NCBI GenBank assembly: GCA_036435485.1 | Contig: CM071598.1 | Span: 179,252,148 to 179,316,147 of the forward strand | Direction: 5' to 3' | Length of the DNA stretch: 64,000 bases | Source: Saposhnikovia divaricata | Taxonomy: Eukaryota; Streptophyta; Magnoliopsida; Apiales; Apiaceae | Shown: positions 12,141-23,120 of the stretch, piece after piece | Layout: each line of letters begins with the position of its first letter | Numbering within the stretch: the first letter of the stretch is position 1 | Made by a program: the position numbers and the translations under genes | Notes under the pieces: model-generated | The model's input: only the letters and a program-made list of their open reading frames with translations | Told to the model about the DNA's origin: nothing | The model's database searches: none

Positions 12141-12700
12141 CACGGATGATTTTCAGGTCCGGGTTTACTAGCCAACCACCATTGGCCGACCAAGCTCTGA
12201 GGAGGGCGTCAGCCGACCAAGACTGATTTTCAGTTCTACACGGACTGTTGACGCTGTTTGGGCCATATCTTGAGCTCCGGGTATCAGATTTGGACGATCT
12301 TACAGTCCACGCGAAGATCTCTGAGTTTTCTATAGTCTTGGAGACCACTAGCCGACCACCATTGGTCGACCAAGCTCCAAGGAGGGCGTCAGCCGACCAA
12401 GACTGATTTTCAGTCCTACACGGACTGTTGACGCTGTTTGGGCCATATCTTGAGCTCCGGATGTCATATTTGGACGATCTTACTGTCCACGCGAAGCTCT
12501 CTGAATTTTCTACAGTCGTGGAGACTCTTGTCCGACTGGGTACTGGCCGACCGAGGCATTTTGAAGCCATAAGGCCGACCGGGAACTCAATGCGATCCTT
12601 CAACGCTGTTTGGGTCATATCTTGAGCTCCGGATGTCAGATTTGGATGATCTTACAGTCCACGCGAAGCTAATTGAATTTTCTATAGTCTTGGACCATCC
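12141..12700 (+). repeat. About three tandem copies of a 180-bp unit
   Basis: Units contain GACTGATTTTCAG, CGGACTGTTGACGCTGTTTG, CATATCTTGAGCTCCGG and TCCACGCGAAG. Unit spacing is exactly 180 between 12181 and 12361, and about 173 to the third, partial copy near 12587. The GCCGACCA core of the previous minisatellite is embedded in each unit, so the two arrays share an origin. Confidence 0.85.
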
Positions 12701-12889
12701 TTTGCCGACCACCTCATTTTTTGAGGGCCTTAGCCAACTGGAAGTGGATGCTGATGGTCCATCAACCTTGAAAAATCACTTTGATATTCAGAACACCCCT
12801 GACTCGCTTCATACCTCACTAAAGTGGTTCGGAACATTGAAACACATTAGTGATGATTCAAACATGACAATGATGATTCAACATTTTCA

Positions 12890-13345
12890 TAAAATGTCAG
12901 CCGATCACCATTTAGCGCCATTAGTGCCGATAACACCGTTGGTGGCGATAGCACCGTTAGTGCTGTAAGCACCGTTAGTGCCGATAGTACTGTTAGTGCT
13001 GTAAGCACCGTTAGTGCCGATAGCACCATTAGTGCCGATAGCACCATTAGTGCCGATAGCACCGATAATGTTGTTAGCACTGTTTAGTGCCGATTAGCAC
13101 CGATTAGTGTCGTTTAAGCACCGTTTAGTGCCGATTAGCACCGATTAATGTCGTTTAAGCACCGTTTAGTGCCGATTAGCACCGAGTAGTGTCGTTTAGC
13201 ACCGTGAGTGTCATTTTATCCTTTTAACATTGTTTAACACTGTTTAAACATTGTTTAAGGTTGTTTAGCACCGTCTAGTGCCGTTAATTGCCGTTTTATG
13301 CCATTTAACGTCGTTTAAACATTGTTTAAGCATCGTTTAAACATT
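12890..13345 (+). repeat. Minisatellite of GTGCCGAT / AGCACCGTT units
   Basis: The first part (12900-13080) has 17-18-base steps such as AGCACCATTAGTGCCGAT. The second (13087-13210) has 42-base steps of GTGCCGATTAGCACCG plus GTCGTTTAAGCACCGTTTA. The array decays into GTTTAA/CATTG steps up to 13345. GTGC and GCAC alternate, so each unit is a short inverted repeat. Confidence 0.85.
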
Positions 13346-13399
13346 GTACAGTACCTGTTGATTTTACTTATTTACCCTTACTCATCCTACTAACTAATA

Positions 13400-13985
13400 A
13401 ATTTCTTTTTCAGGTTAAACATTGATATGGGCTAAAAGTAAGCCCTAAAGACACATTTAATGTGGCATTAATTGGACCCGGAATGGTCCAAATGTGGGGC
13501 CCGCCAGATGGGCCCAACCCCTATTTATAATATTAATTTCGTAATTAATATTAAGGGTAATAAACAGCTCAACAAATAAGAGTCAAACAAGGATATTACT
13601 CTTGCCTGACTTAGCCTCCAAGATACATATTTCAACATGGAAACTGATTCCTATAAGGAAGAGATCTAGAACCTTCCTCAAGGAAGACTTGTCCACCAAG
13701 TCTCTGACTCCTACCATAATTCTAGGGCTTCTCAGCCTATATAAAGGGTCTAACCCCTCATCTCAGAACTACGTTTTGGCTTAATCCTCGAATAAGGACA
13801 TACAAGCCACTTCGTCCTAGGTGAGCTCTCGCCGCCATAGCCTCGAGGGCACCATCACCTAGAACTACGTCCTGGCTTGATTCTCAATAACGAGATACGT
13901 AGGCACTCTGTGAGGACCGATCAGTCTCGTAACACGGAAACAGCCATTAAAGCTCGAAGCTCAACTACCCTAGCATTAATTACAA
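13400..13985 (+). mobile_element. LTR-like segment with promoter, probably of the Tat element
   Basis: TATATAAA at 13738-13745 is followed by a C-rich transcript-start-like region and by two copies of AGAACTACGTYYTGGCTTRATYCTC (13764 and about 13859), then ATACGTAGGCACTCTGTGAGG. Such ACTACG...GGCTTGAT...TACGTAGGCA leaders are typical of Tat-type gypsy LTRs. A terminal ATTAATTACA near 13983 is a possible 3' end. No second LTR lies in the window, so neither boundary is proven. Confidence 0.45.
13738..13745 (+). promoter_or_regulatory. TATA box in the LTR-like segment
   Basis: TATATAAAGG lies about 25-30 bases upstream of a pyrimidine-rich ACCCCTCATCTCAG region that would suit a transcription start. 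Confidence 0.5.
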
Positions 13986-15180
13986 ATCGTAACCTAGTTT
14001 TTATTCCATAACAAACATATTATCTTTTCTATTTTTCAATAACTAAATAATTTTCTTTTTCATGTAAAATATAATATCATATATATTTTATCTAACTAAA
14101 ATTTCTCCTTTATAAATAAATTTACTTTTTCATGTTAAACATATTACCTTTTCTATTTTTCAAAAACAAAATAATTTACTTTTCTAGGTAAAATACAATA
14201 TCTTGTACATTCTATCTAACTAAAATTTCTCCTTTTTTAAAAACCCTACGACAATTTTGTTTAATCAAATAACGTAATTATATTATAACTACTATTAACT
14301 AATCAATTACCCTTTTCAACCACGTTACCTTTTCTCCTTTCTCTAACTAAAATCTCTCCTTTTCCGATTATATCATGGACAATTACCTTTTTCAGCCAAA
14401 ACACGTTAACTTTTTTATTTTCTCTTACTGAAACCTGCGTTTTTATTTAATAAAAATAAAATATTAATATCATAATACTAATTATTAACCGATTACCTTT
14501 TCAACTAAAACATATCATCTTTTCTATTTTTTCCAAATTAAATTCCCTTTTTTTTCTAGAAATATCACGGGCAACATTAATATCTCATTTTCTAAAAACA
14601 CTATGAACAATTTTATTTAGTAAAGTATCATAATTAAATTATAATTACTATAAACTAATCAATTACCTTTTTCACATAAGTCATGTCACTTTTTTAATTT
14701 TCATGTTACCTTTCTATTTTCTCTAACTAAAATCTCTATTTTTTCAATTATATCACAACCGGTTCTATTTAATATAATAAACTAATAATATTATAATATT
14801 AATAATTAACCGATTACCTTTTTCAGCAAAAATGTATCATTTTTTTTATATTTTCTAACTAAAATCCCTCTTTTAATAGAAATATCATGGACAATATTAA
14901 TTTCTCCTTTTCTAAAAATATTACGAGTAATTGTATTTAGTAAAATAACGTAATTAAATTGTAATTGCTATCAACTAATTAATTACTTTTTTCACCTAGA
15001 ACATATTATCTTTTTAATTTTATCTAACTAAATTCTCTCTTTTTCCAATCATATCACGGGCATTCTATTTAATAAAATAAAATAATAATTTAATAATTAC
15101 TATCAATTAACCCAATACCTTTTTCAACCAAAACTTATCATCTTTTCTATATTTTCTAACTAAAATTCCTCATTTTTATA

Positions 15181-16031
15181 GGGTGAAGGCCCAAAATACC
15201 TCTTTTCCCCTTCCCATTACCAAAATACCTACCGCCAATTCGGGCGGCCCTAAGTACCCACGGGACGCGCTACTGGTGAAGGAGTGTCTTGAGACACGCT
15301 GCTGGTAAAAGAGTAACAGCCACAGATACGCCTTCACGCACAGCGTATCTTGAGACACACAACTGGTACCAGCATGATGACGTCATCTAACGTCACTGTA
15401 ACGCTATTGAAATGCTGCTACAGTAGCTTGAGATACGCATTTGTAACAGGCGTATCAGGCGATACACATTCTTGAGCGGCGTATCTGACGTCATCATCGT
15501 CGTCTCCAGAGCTCTCGACGTTGGCAATTTCGGCATGTTTTTTGTTTCTCTTCGTCCGTCTACATCACAAACTTTCAGATCATGTTCTATATATCAATAG
15601 AACCGCAATTTGATTCTCTACACATCCATAATAATAAAATTACATTTTAATTGCCGGATGTGAAAACCCCAAATCAAACAATATTTTCTGATTCGATTTT
15701 TTGTCAAGGTCGTTCATGCCCCTGCGGGGCCTTAGCATAGAAACGGACATGGGGAAGGGAAAGAGAATGAGGCTGCGATAACGTAGGTGTGCTTTTGTGG
15801 GTTGGGAGTGATGTTTGTGAGACAAATAAGTGATATCGCCGTTTTTCGCCTATGTCGCTGGCCAAGAGACGGACAAGAGAAGCCTGGAGGAGAAGGTTTT
15901 TCTGGCAGCTACAGTACTACAGATGCGCTACTCCCACAGGCGCATCTCATGGGTAGATAGGGCCGAGCATTCCGAAAAACGGCATTTTGGTCCATGGGTA
16001 CCTCATTTTGAGGTATTTTGGTCATTTTCTC
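15181..16031. mobile_element. About 850-bp insertion within the AT-rich array
   Basis: The array breaks at ATTCCTCATTTTTATA and resumes at TTTTTTCTATAAATATCACGG, as if one unit had been split. The insert is much more GC-rich. Its ends are imperfect inverted repeats sharing CCAAAATACCTC on the left and GAGGTATTTTGG on the right (about 14 of 21 positions). Inside, GCGTATCTTGAGACAC-like phrases recur (15280-15480). It could be a small MULE-like or other TIR element. The frames at 15640-15825 and 15830-16177 look fortuitous. Confidence 0.4.
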
Positions 16032-16065
16032 TTTTTTCTATAAATATCACGGATAACACACACAC

Positions 16066-16070
<5 letters not shown>

Positions 16071-16127
<57 letters not shown>
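16071..16127. repeat. (TA)n microsatellite
   Basis: Uninterrupted TA dinucleotides run for about 57 bases after a short (CA)n run. Confidence 0.97.
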
Positions 16128-16130
<3 letters not shown>

Positions 16131-16253
16131 CAAATCATCTCATAAAAGAATTTAAGTCTCCAAAATTCATAATTTAAAAAAATAATTTAAATTAATGAAA
16201 AAAAATCTTATAATATTAAAAAGAATCCGTGCATGGCACGGGTTTTAAGCTAA

Positions 16254-16437
16254 TATATTAAGTGATCTATCTACTGAAAGTCTGAAACTAATAATAGCAT
16301 TCGAGATTTTGCAGGATTATATGCGAAAGATTTTTATGGCTCTCTCTATTTAGCTCTATATCTTTTTATACTCAAGAAGTCTACAAATGTACTCTAACTG
16401 CTTGATAAATTGCATATAAGAAAAATTGAATTTGATC
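16254..16437. other. Short spacer between Helitron end and viral block
   Basis: A 29-codon frame without ATG (about 16313-16400) is seen, but no family is recognised. It may be flanking host or viral sequence. Confidence 0.3.
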
Positions 16438-17279
16438 AAATGGTACCCATAAATGCTTGGAGAAGAACTAAGGAACCTATTATGGTAAATATAAGTAAAA
16501 TGAAACCTAATATATCAGAATCAGCAGATAAAGTATTAAAAAATTTATCTCTATTACAAAAAGAAGGAAAATTTTGAATGGACAAACAAGAATATAATGT
16601 AATAACATTTCTTAGAAATCATGGAAAAGAAATATTAGAAAAAGACAGATATAAGTATGAACCAATAAGAAGAGAATCAAAAAATATAGAAGCTAATATT
16701 ATTAAAGAAGAAAAAGAAACTATAGAATATTTAAAATTAAAATTAGAAAAACAAGAAAAAGAGTTAGAGAAAGTAAAAGAGGAAAATAATAAACTTAAAG
16801 AAAATACTAATGAAGAATGGTTTAATAAATATAAAAAATATGAAGACAAATATAAAACTGTTAAAAAAGAGCTAAAAGAAACTAAAAGAGAATTAAAACA
16901 GGTAACATATGAATTACATCAAGAAATGGAAGAAACTAAAAAAGAATTAAACTTCTTAAAAGAAGAAATTAGGAAATTTAAAGGAAAAGAATCGATAATT
17001 ATTGGAGAAAGTTCTCAAAGGAATGATGAAAATACAACTAGTGATTCAGAAAGTTCAAATGATAGTTCTAATAAAAAATATGTAAATTTTATAGAAGAAT
17101 CAGAAAGTGAAGGAGGATCAGAAGTAGAAAAGGAGAATAATCAAATAATGCAAGCTCTAAGAAAAATGAATAATGTAAGTGCAATAATAAAAGAAGAACC
17201 TGAAAGTGATGAACAAATAGAAACAGAAATGGAAACAGATCAAATTCAGAGGGGCAGGTTTATTACAGTTTCTTTATAA
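16438..17279 (+). pseudogene. Inverted duplicate of the viral capsid N-terminal region
   Basis: Bases 16438-17240 match the reverse complement of 22469-23259. The first part encodes the C-terminus of the 136-aa viral ORF (ends 16577). From 16578 follows a 233-codon frame with a long Lys/Glu-rich coiled coil (residues about 40-140), a Ser/Asp-rich stretch and an acidic tail. After 17240 it runs into unrelated sequence and stops at 17279. The main copy has a TAA at 23019-23021 and an 11-base deletion near 22603; this copy has neither and is open throughout the homologous part. Confidence 0.9.
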
Positions 17280-18567
17280 TAAACAATATTATAAAGAGCT
17301 TTAAAAATATAATAAGCTGTAAACATATCATGATAAGCATCATTTTAATTATAAAATGTAAATTTATTATAATAAATATCAATTTGGATCTCATTATATA
17401 TTAACCCTAAAGAGGGAAGGAGCATAAATACTATGGTTAACATAACATAAAACAGTAATTAAAACAAAATTAATTAAAACAGAATTCATTTTTAATTTAA
17501 AACTTCTATAATTCCTTACCAAAACCCTAACATCATAATCACAGAAATAATTACTTTAACTTTAATTATAAACAGTAAATACTAGTCCCGAACCTTACCT
17601 TATAAACAGTATGTCAGACCGTAATAGTACCTCAGATCACCGGTATGCTCACCCTTCCATACTGCGCCTAACTGCATCCATGCTTCACGGCGTCTTACTT
17701 GGCCAAGCTTTACGAGCTTCAACGGAATATCCTCCAAGATGCTACTTACTAATCATAAATACTGTTTTTAGACAATAATTATTGGACTAACAAATACTAT
17801 TTATAATCTTAAAGTAATAATTCTGAAAATATGATACTATATTTTTGGCAGAAATTATAGAAGATAAGAGAGTTTAGCTAGACATTGAGAGAGTATAAGA
17901 ACTTAAGAAATTTTATTGCCAGAAGATTTTCGATATCGTTACATCAGATTTGAAGGCCTTTTATAGGCAACTTCTTACATGGAAAACTGATAACCTGTTA
18001 TTCACCTATTCTGTTTACATAATTTGACATGACTTTGCTTTTATCAATTTTCTTCACTTGCCTAACTTTTCTTGTCCCGTTGTAATTTTTTCAAGATTCC
18101 TTTTATCTTGCTTGTCTTCTGCTTCCATCTTCTTTACTTTAGTCTTGTCAACTTTTCTTTCATTTCCAGCCGTCCAGCTGCCTTGCTTCCACATTTTCTT
18201 GATTGTAATATGGTAATATAATATTATGGACCTGTAGCTCAACTACATTTGGCCTACTATAATTTCATGGACCCTAGTACTTTCAACTACATTGGGCTTA
18301 ACAGTATCATTGGAAGGGATCAGATCTTTCTTCTTTTATGGTAATATTTGTATTATTAGTACCACTGACAGTACTGAGAACAGGCCTTTTTCTTTGACCT
18401 GCAATTACCTGATAATGTTCTATGGTTTGTTTTACATGAGTATGTTGGAGACGAACAATTCTGTCTCGCATTCTTTCCAGCTCCATGGTATCTCTTGATA
18501 TGGTTTCATTGTCATAATAAATAGTAATAATTTCTTCAACAGCTCCACCTTTACTGGTACCAATGAC
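17280..18567 (-). promoter_or_regulatory. Viral intergenic region with pregenomic promoter and leader
   Basis: On the minus strand, CCTATAAAAGG (17967-17957) is a strong TATA box, and AATAAA (17917-17912) lies about 40 bases downstream. In pararetroviruses the poly(A) signal lies just after the transcription start and is used on the second pass, so this spacing fits a pregenomic RNA promoter. Upstream, two related copies of ATGTAGTTGA...GGTCCAT (around 18235-18300) could be enhancer elements. Downstream leader sequence runs to the 17240-17280 breakpoint. The expected tRNA-Met primer site (TGGTATCAGAGC) was not found. Confidence 0.6.
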
Positions 18568-19359
18568 TTAAGCTTTTCCAGCTCTTATCATATCATCAAT
18601 TTTATTTTTCAAAGTAGATAAACCAATAGCACGTTTCATGCATAACCATTCCTGGAAATTTGCAAGGGTACAAGGTGGTGGTAGGGTTAAATCAGAATAA
18701 TCACCTTGTATTTCCTTCTTTCCCATCCTGAATAATTGACAAATTACTATAGGTTTGCCTGTTAAATCTGTAGAGGCATCAAAGATTTGTACTCCAAAAG
18801 TTCCATTTCCATATGCATCTATCATAACTTTAACAGATTCCAAAATAAGTGATGGTAATTTGGAAATACTATACAGGGTTTCATCCACCATTATTTTGTC
18901 AATGAATCCATATGTAAATAGCTTTTCGACCACTTCTGGTTTTGCCTTTTCACTGCATAAATATCTGGGATATTTACTAAGTTTCAAACTTCTCAAGATA
19001 TTCATATTTGTTTTATAATCATAAAATTTCATGATTTTCTCATAAGCTGTCAAAACTTCATAAGGGTATTTAAGCTTATCACTCATGGTTATTTCAGGTG
19101 ATATTGAAGGTGATATCTGGGAGGTATTTGATGAAGATGGTATAGTTGCCAGTTTGGATGTAAAGGATTGAGGTTTTGTAGTAGGGCTTTGTAGGGTTTT
19201 CATTCTGTTCTTTATGGCTTCATTCAAGGATTCCAAAAGATGTTTATTTTCTTGTACTTTGGTATCTATCTCTTTATGTAAATAAGCAATGGTTTCATGG
19301 TTCTTTGTAATAGCAGTGGTAACATCTCTAATATATTCTTCAAAGTTTTTATTTGCCAT
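18568..19359 (-). CDS. Viral TAV/viroplasmin-position ORF, 263 aa
   Basis: This ORF overlaps the end of the pol frame by about 11 bases and is the last cistron before the intergenic region, where caulimovirids with a separate transactivator/viroplasmin carry it. It is intact over 263 codons. The N-terminus (residues about 10-60) is predicted coiled coil, then a Ser/Thr/Pro-rich linker (60-90) and a globular C-terminal half. In the family, TAV allows reinitiation on polycistronic RNA and forms inclusion bodies. I cannot confirm the signature fold by eye, so the function rests on position. It is the longest uninterrupted viral frame after the movement protein. Confidence 0.55.
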   Translation of the reverse strand: MANKNFEEYIRDVTTAITKNHETIAYLHKEIDTKVQENKHLLESLNEAIKNRMKTLQSPTTKPQSFTSKLATIPSSSNTSQISPSISPEITMSDKLKYPYEVLTAYEKIMKFYDYKTNMNILRSLKLSKYPRYLCSEKAKPEVVEKLFTYGFIDKIMVDETLYSISKLPSLILESVKVMIDAYGNGTFGVQIFDASTDLTGKPIVICQLFRMGKKEIQGDYSDLTLPPPCTLANFQEWLCMKRAIGLSTLKNKIDDMIRAGKA

Positions 19360-21192
19360 CTTTGTACCTGCTAAGAAAATCAGTTAGAACATTCTTAGTA
19401 CCAGATATATTTTTAACAATAAAATCATAACAACAAAAGAATGATTGCCTTTTCTTCTTTTATTTAATTCTGGTAACAAATCAATTTTATTAGTAATAAA
19501 TGCCTTTACCTGAGTATTATCAGTTCTAACTATGAATTTTACTGGTAATAAATGATAATGAAATTTCTTTATTCCAAATTTTACTGCTAATAATTCTTTT
19601 TCATTTATATGATAATTTATTTCATTAGGTTTCCATGTTCCTCCTGCATATCCACAGATAAGGGGTTTTTCTTTATCAATATCATTTTGTTCATAAGCTA
19701 TGAGGACTGCTCCCCATCCTATATCACTTGCATCTGTAAATAATTCTAATTGATCAGTTTCTATAGGGATTCTATGCTTTGGTTAATTCTTCACCTTTTC
19801 TTTAAGGGTTTTAACTGCTTTATCACGTTCTTCCATCCACTGAAAGGGTTTTTTATTTTTTGTTAATTCTTGTAAAGGTTTTCTTAATTGTGGTAAATCT
19901 TTTATATAATCTGCTGCATAATTAATTATTCCTAAAAATTGCTGAACCTCTTTCTTGTTTTCTAATTTGTTTTTAAAATTTTGTATTTTTGATACTATAT
20001 GATTTTGTAATTGTAATCCTTCTTTATCAATAATATATCCTAAATATTCTATTTTATTCTTAAATAATTCTAATTTCTTTTCAGAAAGTAATATTCCATG
20101 TTGTTTTACAATTTCTATAAATTGATCTAAATGTTTTATATGATCTTCTAGGGTTTCACTATATATTAATATGTCATCTACATAAACTATACAAAAATCT
20201 TTTAATTTTCTAAATACTTGATCCATTCTTCTTTGAAATATTTATGGGGCATTTTTAAATCCAAAAGGAAGTACCATCCACTCGTAGTGACCTTGAGGTG
20301 CACTAAAAGCTGTTAGAGGTCTTGATTCTTTTGTTAATTTTATTTGCCAAAATCCGCTTTTACAATCAAATTTACTAAACCATTTTTTATTTCCAAGAAT
20401 GTTAATAAGATTTCTTTTATATGGTAAGAAATATCCATCAAATGCAGTCTTTTTATTTAATTCTCTATAATCTATTACCATTCGAGCCTTACCTCTTTTT
20501 TGTTCACTATGTTTTCTTACTAAAAAGGCAGGACTACTATGTGGACTTTTGCTTTCTTGTATTATTTTCATTTCTAGTAATTCATTTATTTGAATTTCAA
20601 ATTCTTTTTGGTCACTTGGCTATATCTAATAGGTTTAGATCGTACTATATCATTAGAGTTTATTAGTTTTATTTCAGCATATATTTTTTCTTTATCCCAT
20701 AATTGTACTAGATTTTCTCCAAAGTTTGGTTTTAATAACTCCTTATATTTAGCTATTAATTCTTGTAGGTTATTATTTCTGTCAATCACTAGGTTATTTA
20801 TCCTTTTTATTCCTAATGGTAATATTCTTTTTAATACTATCCATTTATTACATGGAGTTTGTAAACTTAAAGTATCTGAAGTTACTACTTTAGTTTTAAA
20901 ATGATCTAAGAAATTATTTCCTAATAATATTGATTGTTTCATATTATTTTCTTGATATATTAAGGGAAGTTTAAATATTGTTTTATTTAATAATATTTTC
21001 ATATTTTCTGCAATTGTATCTAATTCTTTTCTTTGTTCCTGTTACTCTAGTTCTATGTAATTTTGATCTTTTCCATCTACGTTGAATTAACACTCCTTCT
21101 TTAACTAATCATAAATCTGCTCCGCTATCTATGAATATTTTTTGTTTTATCAATTTTTCAGGTTTATATTTTACATATGCTTCTTGCTACCA
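19349..21192 (-). pseudogene. Viral polymerase: protease, RT and RNase H, broken
   Basis: The protease active site FIDSGADL is at about 21135-21112 and is followed at once by an in-frame TGA; ILLGNNFLDHF (about 20930) is the second conserved protease motif. RT follows: ARMVIDYRELNKKT (about 20480), FSKFDCKSGFWQIKL, LPFGFKNAP then a TAA at 20242-20244, and YVDDILIYS with YVDD at 20184-20173. RNase H starts after a TAA near 19784 with FTDASDIGWG, then NEKELLAVKFG and VRTDN. A further frameshift near 19450 precedes the GTKNVLTDFLSR end. Frame changes also occur near 21000 and 20610. There is no integrase, as expected for a pararetrovirus. Confidence 0.93.
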
Positions 21193-23120
21193 TTATTCTG
21201 AGTTACTATCTGTAGAATAGTAATTTATATTTTCTTGTTCTGTTTCACTATTATCAGTTTGACTTACATAAAAATCTTCATATTTATACCATTTATCATT
21301 ATCCTCTTTTATTTGTTCAAGATTCATTATAAATTGTGATGAATTAACATACTTTACACCTTTTTCTTTTAATTTGGGGCACTTATTAGCATAAAGTCCT
21401 TTTTCATTACAATTCCAACATTTACATTCAATTATTTTATCTCTTCCTTTATTATTAGGTTTTCTTCTAAACTTTCTTTTATTTTTAAATTTATTTCTAG
21501 TATTATTAGTATTTCTAAATCTCCTAAATCTTTTCCTTTTATACTTACTATAATAAGGATTATAATTTTTAGGTTTATAATCTTTATTATAACCTTTATA
21601 TTTTTTAGTCTTTCTTCTATATTTTTTCTTATACTTTTTATAAGGTTTTTTATCACATCCAAATACTAACCTTTTTTCAGTCAATCCACATATTTCTCTT
21701 AATCCTAATTTTTTATCTTTCTTAACTTTCTGTTATATTCTATATTCTTCACATTTTCTCATAAGATATCCTCTTAATACTCTTATCTTTTCTCAAGTAT
21801 TTTCTCTTGGTTCTAATTTATTATATTCTTTTGTTATTTCAGTATTATATGGACTTGGTAAGTGGTCATAATATAATTGTTGATATACTAGACTTTCTTC
21901 AGGTAGAAATCTAGCTTCATAAAAGAATTTAGTAAAACTTATTGTATATTCTGGTAATTTATTTATTTTACAACATTTCATATTATTTAAATTCATTATT
22001 ATTTCTATTTTTCTTTCTACTAATACTTGATCTCTAGCTACTATCCAAGGTTCTCCTAAAAATTCTCTTTTTAATATCATATCAAATATTTGTAACATAG
22101 ATTTCCAATCTCCTGCACTTCTCATTACTTCCATTCTTAATTGATAATCAATAGATTCTATCCAGTATGCAACCTTTATTAAATCATAAATATATTCTAA
22201 ATTGTTGGTATGTGTAGAACTCATTAAAGCTATATAAGTTTCAAGATTCCAATCTGTAATTCTTCTACTAATTTCTTGTATATACATTATCTAGGTCTAA
22301 AAAATAACCATTTAAATTAACACCTTGTGACATTGATCCTACAAATTCTTTAAATTCTGCATGTTGTCCAATTGGTATATGTTTAGGAATTTTATTACTA
22401 CCTTTTGTTATTATTTCTAAATTTGGGTCATATAATTCTTCTTCCTGATAATCTTCATTCATTGTTTCATCTGTTTCCATTTCTGTTTCTATTTGTTCAT
22501 CACTTTCAGGTTCTTCTTTTATTATTGCACTTACATTATTCATTTTTCTTAGAGCTTGCATTATTTGATTATTCTCCTTTTCTACTTTTGATCCTCCTTC
22601 ACTCTATAAAATTTACATATTTTTTATTAGAACTATCATTTGAACTTTCCGAATCACTAGTTGTATTTTCATCATTCCTTTGAGAACTTTCTCCAATAAT
22701 TATCGATTCTTTTCCTTTAAATTTCCTAATTTCTTCTTTTAAGAAGTTTAATTCTTTTTTAGTTTCTTCCATTTCTTGATGTAATTCATATGTTACCTGT
22801 TTTAATTCTCTTTTAGTTTCTTTTAGCTCTTTTTTAACAGTTTTATATTTGTCTTTATATTTTTTATATTTATTAAACCATTCTTCATTAGTATTTTCTT
22901 TAAGTTTATTATTTTCCTCTTTTACTTTCTCTAACTCTTTTTCTTGTTTTTCTAATTTTAATTTTAAATATTCTATAGTTTCTTTTTCTTCTTTAATAAT
23001 ATTGGCTTCTATATTTTTTTATTCTCTTCTTATTGGTTCATACTTATATCTGTCTCTTTCTAATATTTCTTTTCCATGATTTCTAAGAAATGTTATTACA
23101 TTATATTCTTGTTTATCCAT
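21193..23120 (-). pseudogene. Viral capsid protein region with zinc knuckle, broken
   Basis: The frame starts at 23120, sharing one base with the stop of the upstream ORF (TAATG). It has a long K/E coiled-coil N-terminus, an acidic segment, a helical capsid core (22287-21793), a very K/R-rich stretch and CKCWNCNEKGLYANKC at about 21420. That is the caulimovirid CxCx2Cx4Hx4C knuckle with the His replaced by Leu. Lesions seen: TAA at 23019-23021, an 11-base deletion near 22603, a frameshift near 22272, and stops near 21791 and 21728. Stops at about 21191 and 21185 interrupt an otherwise continuous frame into the protease, so capsid and polymerase were probably one polyprotein. Confidence 0.88.

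Larger units (their letters stand above)
13986..16253 (+). mobile_element. Probable non-autonomous Helitron with degenerate internal array
   Basis: The 3' end has a perfect 6-bp stem (CCGTGC at 16227-16232, loop ATG, GCACGG at 16236-16241), then nine bases and CTAA at 16250-16253 followed by T. This is the Helitron 3' signature (hairpin, then CTRR before T). The interior from about 14000 is an AT-rich array of degenerate units around 130-170 bp, marked by CTAACTAAAATYYCTC, ATATCACGGGCAAT and ATTAACCGATTACCTTTTTCA. No 5' TC terminus or Rep/helicase gene is identified, so the left end is approximate. Confidence 0.5.

Noticed and set aside
15830..16177. 115-codon frame across the insertion and (TA)n
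   Set aside because: Half of it is microsatellite-encoded Tyr-Ile repeats and it crosses a repeat boundary.
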